From a virus, in the IMG/VR virus record IMGVR_UViG_3300037487_000033, positions 1-35,580 of that record: a stretch of 35,580 nucleotides of DNA; one strand, written 5' to 3'. Below are positions 30,908 to 35,580 of this stretch, in pieces (position 1 is the stretch's first letter; each line of letters starts with the position of its first letter). Below the pieces are notes generated by a model. It searched no databases. It saw only the letters and a program-made list of their open reading frames with translations, and was not told the DNA's origin. The translations under genes were made by a program, and so were the position numbers.

Positions 30908-31281
30908 GCATTACCCTCTGTAATCGTTGCGGAAGTCACGGTAATCGTGTCGCTGATGGCAATGGTCGTGTTGGTGATGTTGATGTTGCTAGCCGATACG
31001 CCAACCGTCAAACCCTCAATCACAATCGTTGTGCCATCCGACTTGTAGATGCGTGCGATTGCCGCCGTGCCCGCTGCGCTTGCAGTTCCCGCCGTAATTG
31101 CGTTCAGCGTCAACACGCCGCCAGATGCAGCCGCAGCAAACGCCGACGCGCTACAGATGCACTCAACCAGTTGAGAAGCGTAAGCTGCGGTGTAAATTCG
31201 CAACTTGGCGCTCGTACCGGCAAAGGTGGTGATCTGGTCAGCGCGGTTGTTCCGCAGCGTGGTGTTAAGTGTAATTGCCAC
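30904..31281 (-). CDS. Small Thr/Ala-rich virion protein (125 aa)
   Basis: GTG start at 31281. N terminus AITLNTTLRNNRADQITTFA is a recurring phage segment. The remainder alternates beta strands (AKLRIYTAAYAS, TAAIARIYKSDGTTIVIEGL, TIAISDTITVTSATITEG). Probable virion surface or neck component; unproven. Confidence 0.7.
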   Translation of the reverse strand: MAITLNTTLRNNRADQITTFAGTSAKLRIYTAAYASQLVECICSASAFAAAASGGVLTLNAITAGTASAAGTAAIARIYKSDGTTIVIEGLTVGVSASNINITNTTIAISDTITVTSATITEGNA

Positions 31282-31284
31282 GTT

Positions 31285-31647
31285 TTACGCCAGAAACTTG
31301 AGCTTGTAGAGCGTTGACAAGTACAACGCCACGATCTCATCAATGATGTTCTGAATGGCGGTGTCTGACTTGTCGCAAACCTCATACCGGCACTTTTCAA
31401 TTTCATCAAGCTGGCCTTGCAGAAACTCAATGATATTGGCAGCTTTTTTGTTGGCGGGGACGGCAATTTGTCCCATCAAACCGTGCCTGCCCTGATACGC
31501 CTCGGCAAACGAGTCGGCCAAATCAATGACCGAATCGTAGAACGTGTTTAGCGCCATGTGCTTGCTGAACGAGCGGGTGCTCAAATGCGTTGAGTGACTT
31601 ACGTCTCTTGCAAGAAACAGCAGGCCAACAAACTGACAGGCGTTCAT
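31285..31647 (-). CDS. DUF5856-like phage protein (120 aa)
   Basis: The sequence is almost fully helical: NACQFVGLLFLARDVSHSTH, LSTRSFSKHMALNTFYDSVI, FAEAYQGRHGLM and a C-terminal IQNIIDEIVALYLSTLYKLK. It has the pattern of the DUF5856 family of small phage proteins beside the portal. Starts in an ATGA overlap with the portal stop, so it is made with the portal. The conserved His and Asp/Glu pattern in the bundle looks like a possible metal site. Confidence 0.7.
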   Translation of the reverse strand: MNACQFVGLLFLARDVSHSTHLSTRSFSKHMALNTFYDSVIDLADSFAEAYQGRHGLMGQIAVPANKKAANIIEFLQGQLDEIEKCRYEVCDKSDTAIQNIIDEIVALYLSTLYKLKFLA

Positions 31648-33824
31648 TGCGGCATCTCCATCTGCTCAGGCGGCATCTGCTCCATGCCATCCATTGGCAT
31701 TTCTTGCCCCATAGGAATGTCTTCATCCTGCCCAGGCATCTCGGCAATCAGATCGCCGCTGGTAATCATGCCGTGGATGGTGCCCAGCACAATCTCTTGA
31801 ATCTGGTCTGGTGACATACCGGCCTGCACGGCAGAGATGCGCTTGGTTTCGGCGTCAAACGCCTTGATCTTGGCTTCGTAGTCCTTGCGTTCTTGCTCTT
31901 GAACTTCAATGGACTTGCCGACGTTTTGCAGCATCTGGTGCATTTGCTCCATCTCCTGCCCCATCGCCTCCATCTGCTGCTGGGCGGCGGCCAACGCTGG
32001 ATTGTCTTCGCCGTCGCTCATCAGTTTAGGATCAATGGTGCGGGCAAAGCGTTTCGCCATCTCCTGCGCCCCAGGCCAATCCATGTTCTTGACGAACAAG
32101 TCACCAGCCACAGCCCACAGTTGCGGGTTGCCTTGCAACAGTTGGCCCATCGCCTCCAACGCCTCTTGGCGCTTGGTTGCGTAGCCTGGGCCGGTGACAG
32201 CCACCACATCGTACTTACCAACGCTCAAGTTGTAGATTTTCTCAATCACAATGCCTGATTGGTCAACGATCTTGTTAACCGGTTGCTGTTGGTCAGGGTT
32301 GACCTTGACCATCTTAGTATCGCCGTCTTCGCCAATGATCCGAGCCACGCGCTGTGTGTCGTAAATCTTGGGGATCAAGTCCACCAGTTGCCGAGCGACG
32401 TTTCGCACGCTACGGGCCAAGTTATCGCCGTAATGGTACGTTCCAACGTCGCCCTCGCGCTGGCGGGCCAGAATTGCTTTACCAGATCGCTCGTTCGACC
32501 CCATGCCCAACGATGCGTTGTACTGCCCGGTGGTCGATTTGATGTCTTCAGACGCGCCTGCCTTGGCCTGCAACAGCCCCGACGACGCCATCGGCGGCTG
32601 GGCACGCTGCGGAAGCGGCAAAGTAGCACCTTGGCCGTCAGTTACGTCAGGGTTGACCTCCAAATACGGCCAGTTTTGCGTGTTGGCGGTCTTCCATTGG
32701 GTTTCGTACCCTTCAAACTGCCCGCCATAGCCAATAAACGGTGCTTTTGGGGCCAAAGCCAGCATTTCTGCCTCTTGGCTGACCCAATAGTTGTACATCC
32801 GCTGTGCGTCCTTGGCATTTCTGACCAATCCGCTCACATACAGACGCCCATCCACCTCGTATTCGTTGCCAACCACGCGAATGACCGGAATACACTTCCC
32901 GGCCCAGTCGTGTTGCTCCAAGACTTCGTAGCCGTTGATCTTGCAATACTTAATCTTTGGCCTGTCTGACTCGCGTGAGCGAATAGGCTTGCCAAAAAAC
33001 ATCTTGAGTTGCTTGTCTTCCGGCGTGTTGGCAAACGCCGTCTGGTTGCCTGGGTACAAATTCAGCGTAGCGCGGTCGTAGTCCACATAGTAGTAATCAG
33101 CCACCCGCACGGTGTCTTCGTTCAACCAGTTGCTGATGGACTGATCGCCAACACCCAACGATTGCAGCGTCGTCACAGGCGCTGCGTTGGGGTACATCCG
33201 TTCGTACTCTTCGCGGGTCAGGTCTTGCGTAATGAAGCAATACTTGGCATCCGCGCCAGTCGGGTCTTGGATCATTGGATCCATGTAGACCGAGAACGAA
33301 TTCCGCACCCGCCCAATCTTGATGTCCTGCTCAAACGTGTTGTCGTCGCAGTATTCGGTCAGCAGTCGGATGTAGCCCTCACCATACGCCACTTGGTTCT
33401 CGCAGGCGGTGTCGTAGGCTACGTCAGCGTCCGAGATGTACTCAATGTGCCGGATCATGCCGTTGAAGATGTCGGCCACCTCGATGTCGGCGTTGTCGTC
33501 CACCGGAATGACCTTCGCCGCTGGCCTGTTTTGGCGCTGGTCGTTGGTCACTTGCTTAACGTGCTGCGGCAACTTGTTGATCGTCAGGCACGGGCGTGCG
33601 TTGATTGTCTGCCCCTGCACCGCGCCGCGAGTTGCCAGCACATCAGCGGGCCATTGCCAATGATTGTCAGGTGATCCTGCGTAAAAGCGCAGATCGTCAA
33701 TCTCATCCTCGCGGGATTCAGACAGCGCCGACATAGCCATGTCCAGCCGACTGCGTGCCGTTGACAGCAAGTCTTCGTTCCCGCTGGCTACAGCCTTCGC
33801 TGCCGTAATCCCGTTATCAATCAT
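31644..33824 (-). CDS. Portal protein (P22 gp1-like)
   Basis: Dodecameric DNA entry channel at one capsid vertex. The 726-aa length and motifs fit the P22 portal family: SRLDMAMSALSESREDEIDD, LRFYAG, ARPCLTINKLPQHVKQVTND, QRQNRPAAKVIPVDD, then RHIEYISDADVAYDTACENQ, VYMDPMIQDPTGADAKYCFI and the central SGKAILARQREGDVGTYHYG. The C terminus is a Met/Gln-rich helix with an acidic end, a region P22 uses for its barrel. The start overlaps the small upstream gene (ATGA). Confidence 0.92.
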   Translation of the reverse strand: MIDNGITAAKAVASGNEDLLSTARSRLDMAMSALSESREDEIDDLRFYAGSPDNHWQWPADVLATRGAVQGQTINARPCLTINKLPQHVKQVTNDQRQNRPAAKVIPVDDNADIEVADIFNGMIRHIEYISDADVAYDTACENQVAYGEGYIRLLTEYCDDNTFEQDIKIGRVRNSFSVYMDPMIQDPTGADAKYCFITQDLTREEYERMYPNAAPVTTLQSLGVGDQSISNWLNEDTVRVADYYYVDYDRATLNLYPGNQTAFANTPEDKQLKMFFGKPIRSRESDRPKIKYCKINGYEVLEQHDWAGKCIPVIRVVGNEYEVDGRLYVSGLVRNAKDAQRMYNYWVSQEAEMLALAPKAPFIGYGGQFEGYETQWKTANTQNWPYLEVNPDVTDGQGATLPLPQRAQPPMASSGLLQAKAGASEDIKSTTGQYNASLGMGSNERSGKAILARQREGDVGTYHYGDNLARSVRNVARQLVDLIPKIYDTQRVARIIGEDGDTKMVKVNPDQQQPVNKIVDQSGIVIEKIYNLSVGKYDVVAVTGPGYATKRQEALEAMGQLLQGNPQLWAVAGDLFVKNMDWPGAQEMAKRFARTIDPKLMSDGEDNPALAAAQQQMEAMGQEMEQMHQMLQNVGKSIEVQEQERKDYEAKIKAFDAETKRISAVQAGMSPDQIQEIVLGTIHGMITSGDLIAEMPGQDEDIPMGQEMPMDGMEQMPPEQMEMPQ

Positions 33825-33973
33825 TTTTTCTTGGCCGTCTTGGCCGAGTCTTTGAAGTCCTTGGCACTAGGCGCTGCCTTGCTGCCGGGCTTGTTCATCT
33901 TCTCGCCAGAGCCAGCCTTGATGCGCTCTTGCTTGGCGTGGATGTTTGCGTAGAGTCCAGGTTTAGTAGCCAT
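33821..33973 (-). CDS. Small basic protein between terminase and portal (50 aa)
   Basis: A very short basic protein, ATKPGLYANIHAKQERIKAG, then SGEKMNKPGSKAAPSAKDF and a Lys-rich end. This 'KPGLYANIHAKQERIKAGSG' type small protein recurs beside terminase and portal genes in phages. It begins one base after the terminase stop and overlaps the portal start by ATGA. DNA-binding or assembly role possible. Confidence 0.75.
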   Translation of the reverse strand: MATKPGLYANIHAKQERIKAGSGEKMNKPGSKAAPSAKDFKDSAKTAKKK

Positions 33974-33974
33974 T

Positions 33975-35501
33975 CTATGATCCCATCCAAGATGTACTCA
34001 CGCTGTTGCCGCCCTGCGCATTAACTCGCCGCGCTGGTTCCTTGTACTCCCGATGCGCGACCGGAAACGCAAACGTCACGGCCAGCGCATCCGCTGCGTC
34101 GGGCGAGGCAAGGCCTCTCGATTTCATCTCTTTCTTGCTCTCCAGAAAGATTGTACCCCGCGAGTCCGGTTTCATCATAGGCGAAATCAGATCGGTTTTC
34201 AAGAACCGATCTTTCGGGATACTTGCCGTACGCAACCACTCTTTCATCTTGCCCCACATCTCGGCGCGTTTGTTGCCGTACATGATAGGGTTGACTGACT
34301 TATTGCCAAAGTTCACGCCCTTGATTTTAAAGCGTTGTTCCTTCAGCCTATCCACAATACCCGCGCCCAGACCGCCCTCATCAATCACCACCATGTCGGG
34401 TTTCCATTCCTCAATGGCCTCAATAATGTACCCCACCACGGTCATGGTGTCGTCGCCGCGGTGCCGGTCAATTCGCACAATATCGCGCCCCTGCCTCACC
34501 ACAATCACCGTGGCATCAGCCCCAAAACGGGCAGGATCGACCCCAATAATTGTTGGTGCTGTCTGATCCTTGTACTTCTCCCGCGCCATCGCCTCATCCA
34601 CAATGTCCGCCGGAATAAACTGATCATCGCCCTCAGACGGAAACTGCCCGTACACCTCAACGTGCGCCTGACTGCTGTCGGGGCCGTATTCGTCAATGAT
34701 GTTTTGGTACACCGCCTTGTCGGTGCCCTCCACCGTCCGAGCATCCACCACCTTGTTAGACCAAAAGTCCCGCTTTGAGTTAAAGCACTCGTAAAAGTAC
34801 CCGGTGTTGCGCCGCGGGTTGCTAAACGCCAACCACAAGCGATTCGGCGTGTTTTCCGTAAAAAAACCCGCCGTCACAGCCCAGATTGAATCGTCGATAC
34901 CTGACGCTTCATCAAAGATCACCAGCACGCCATCAAAGTTGTGCACACCGGCATACGCATCAGGATTCTCAGCCGACCACAGCCGACCCTCCACGCCCCA
35001 GTACCGCGTGCCCTTGCGTAAGTCCTTCTCCACCAGTTGCGTCAACCACGACGCCGGAGCCAGCTTGGTCGCGCTCACCTCAAACCAATGGCTGTTGATT
35101 GACATCGCCAGCCACTTGGTGATCTCGGCCCAGGTGACCGCACGCAGCTGGCTTTCCGAGTTAGCCGAGATGATGGTCGTTGAGCCGATGCGGGTCGATA
35201 GCATCCAAATCGTCAACCATGACACCAGCGCCGACTTGCCGATACCCCGTCCAGACGACACCGCATGGCGCAGCGTCTCAAAATCCACCAGCCCCTGCTG
35301 CCTCTTAATATGTGCAGCAATCTCCCGCAGCACCTCCCGCTGCCACTTGCGTGGCCCCTTGAAGTTCGCCAGCGGGGTGTTCTCCTGCCCCCAAGGAAAC
35401 GCAAACAACACAAACGCCTCCGGGTCATCCGCAATCGCTGGTGACCACATAGTGGTCATCAGTTCTTGTTCTTCCTCGGGTTTGTAGATGGTTGTTTGCA
35501 T
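33975..35501 (-). CDS. terL: Terminase large subunit (P22/Sf6-type packaging ATPase-nuclease)
   Basis: Motor and nuclease of headful DNA packaging. Walker A-like SSGRGIGKSA is at residues 82-91, Walker B VLVIFDEAS at 192-200, and the coupling motif SNP at 227-229. The RNase-H-like nuclease Asp residues are in GVDPARFGAD (~322), VVIDEGG (~374) and SPDAADAL (~468/471). Length 508 aa fits. Start ATG 35501 with a weak TAGGC upstream. If the edges join, the 523-aa gene and terS are its upstream neighbours. Confidence 0.93.
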   Translation of the reverse strand: MQTTIYKPEEEQELMTTMWSPAIADDPEAFVLFAFPWGQENTPLANFKGPRKWQREVLREIAAHIKRQQGLVDFETLRHAVSSGRGIGKSALVSWLTIWMLSTRIGSTTIISANSESQLRAVTWAEITKWLAMSINSHWFEVSATKLAPASWLTQLVEKDLRKGTRYWGVEGRLWSAENPDAYAGVHNFDGVLVIFDEASGIDDSIWAVTAGFFTENTPNRLWLAFSNPRRNTGYFYECFNSKRDFWSNKVVDARTVEGTDKAVYQNIIDEYGPDSSQAHVEVYGQFPSEGDDQFIPADIVDEAMAREKYKDQTAPTIIGVDPARFGADATVIVVRQGRDIVRIDRHRGDDTMTVVGYIIEAIEEWKPDMVVIDEGGLGAGIVDRLKEQRFKIKGVNFGNKSVNPIMYGNKRAEMWGKMKEWLRTASIPKDRFLKTDLISPMMKPDSRGTIFLESKKEMKSRGLASPDAADALAVTFAFPVAHREYKEPARRVNAQGGNSVSTSWMGS

Positions 35502-35580
35502 TTGCCTAGTTTTTTGGTAACATCAACGCATGGAATCAAGCCAAATTCTGCAAATTTTGCGCGAAGAATTTGATCTGGCA
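35502..35580. other. Right-edge spacer upstream of terL, probable circular junction
   Basis: Contains the terL leader on the minus strand and no clear promoter. Joined to positions 1-62 it makes a 141-base spacer that includes a 7-bp hairpin ACAGCGC/GCGCTGT (21-27, 33-39). No direct repeat links the two edges, as expected for a permuted genome opened at an arbitrary point. Confidence 0.5.
35530..35580 (+). CDS. Possible start of a short plus-strand gene at the right edge
   Basis: ATG at 35530 opens a 17-codon frame to the edge (MESSQILQILREEFDLA). If the edges join it ends after two more codons (TAG at 7-9), giving 19 aa. No ribosome-binding site is seen. It may be chance, or a frame broken by an assembly error at the join. 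Confidence 0.15.
   Translation, partial: MESSQILQILREEFDLA

Noticed and set aside
32259-33674. Plus-strand frames of 236 and 221 aa across the portal gene
   Set aside because: Antisense shadows of the portal protein, rich in Val/His/Arg with no domain.
34804-35487. 227-aa plus-strand frame over the terminase large subunit
   Set aside because: Antisense to motifs of TerL (Walker A and B regions); no independent support.
1-35580. tRNA genes, CRISPR arrays, insertion sequences, riboswitches
   Set aside because: No cloverleaf with T-loop consensus, no regularly spaced repeats with spacers, no transposase and no known aptamer core were seen on either strand by eye.

Overview
The window looks like the complete, circularly permuted genome of a P22-like short-tailed phage (tailed dsDNA virus). 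The virion genes follow P22/Sf6 order on the minus strand: small terminase, large terminase, portal, scaffold, coat, gp4-like tail accessory factor, gp10-like DNA stabilisation protein, fibres, ejection proteins and lysis. Read on the minus strand, the small terminase (2298-1801) and a 523-residue protein (1634-63) run off the left edge and lead straight into the large terminase at the right edge (35501-33975). The two edges therefore most likely join, leaving about 141 bases between the 523-residue gene and the large terminase gene. The style of many small proteins (the 'ALRAALAQPEQEPVAYQWL' type, the 'LSEAFGPYT' membrane protein, a GTA-type holin) suggests a betaproteobacterial, probably freshwater Burkholderiales, host. 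That host guess is inference only.

Layout. Minus strand 63-4744: conserved 523-aa phage protein, small terminase, a 255-base control-like region carrying a phased GTTCCC array, a Toprim primase-helicase fusion, and a short Cro-like regulator. A divergent promoter/operator region lies at 4745-4856. Plus strand 4857-12074: early genes. The core is a recombination/replication set: Sak4-like RecA-fold ATPase, a 128-aa companion, a DUF669 single-strand-binding-type protein, a Cas4/RecB-like Fe-S nuclease, an SF2 helicase with a zinc ribbon, and a VRR-NUC nuclease. Ten very short overlapping accessory genes follow. Minus strand 35501-12071: large terminase, portal, about nine small beta-rich or coiled virion proteins, scaffold, coat, decoration-like proteins, gp4 and gp10 homologues, three fibre-like proteins, small membrane and virion proteins, a GNAT acetyltransferase, three ejection-type proteins, and the lysis genes (coiled-coil membrane protein, 3-TM holin, GH108 endolysin, possible lipoprotein spanin).

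How it works together. The Cro-like regulator and divergent promoters probably set the balance between the rightward early operon and the leftward primase/late transcripts. The phage carries its own primase-helicase and a full recombination set but no DNA polymerase, so it must borrow the host replicase, probably with recombination-dependent replication making concatemers. These are then packaged by a headful terminase. No integrase, CI-size repressor, tRNA or CRISPR array was seen. Genes are almost all stop-start coupled.

The most notable items are the 11-bp-phased GTTCCC array with two long palindromes between the primase and terminase genes, a G-quadruplex-type tract in the terminase leader, a large unexplained gene between the terminase subunits, and an antisense overlap of a zinc-ribbon gene with a candidate spanin lipoprotein at the convergent junction near 12 kb.
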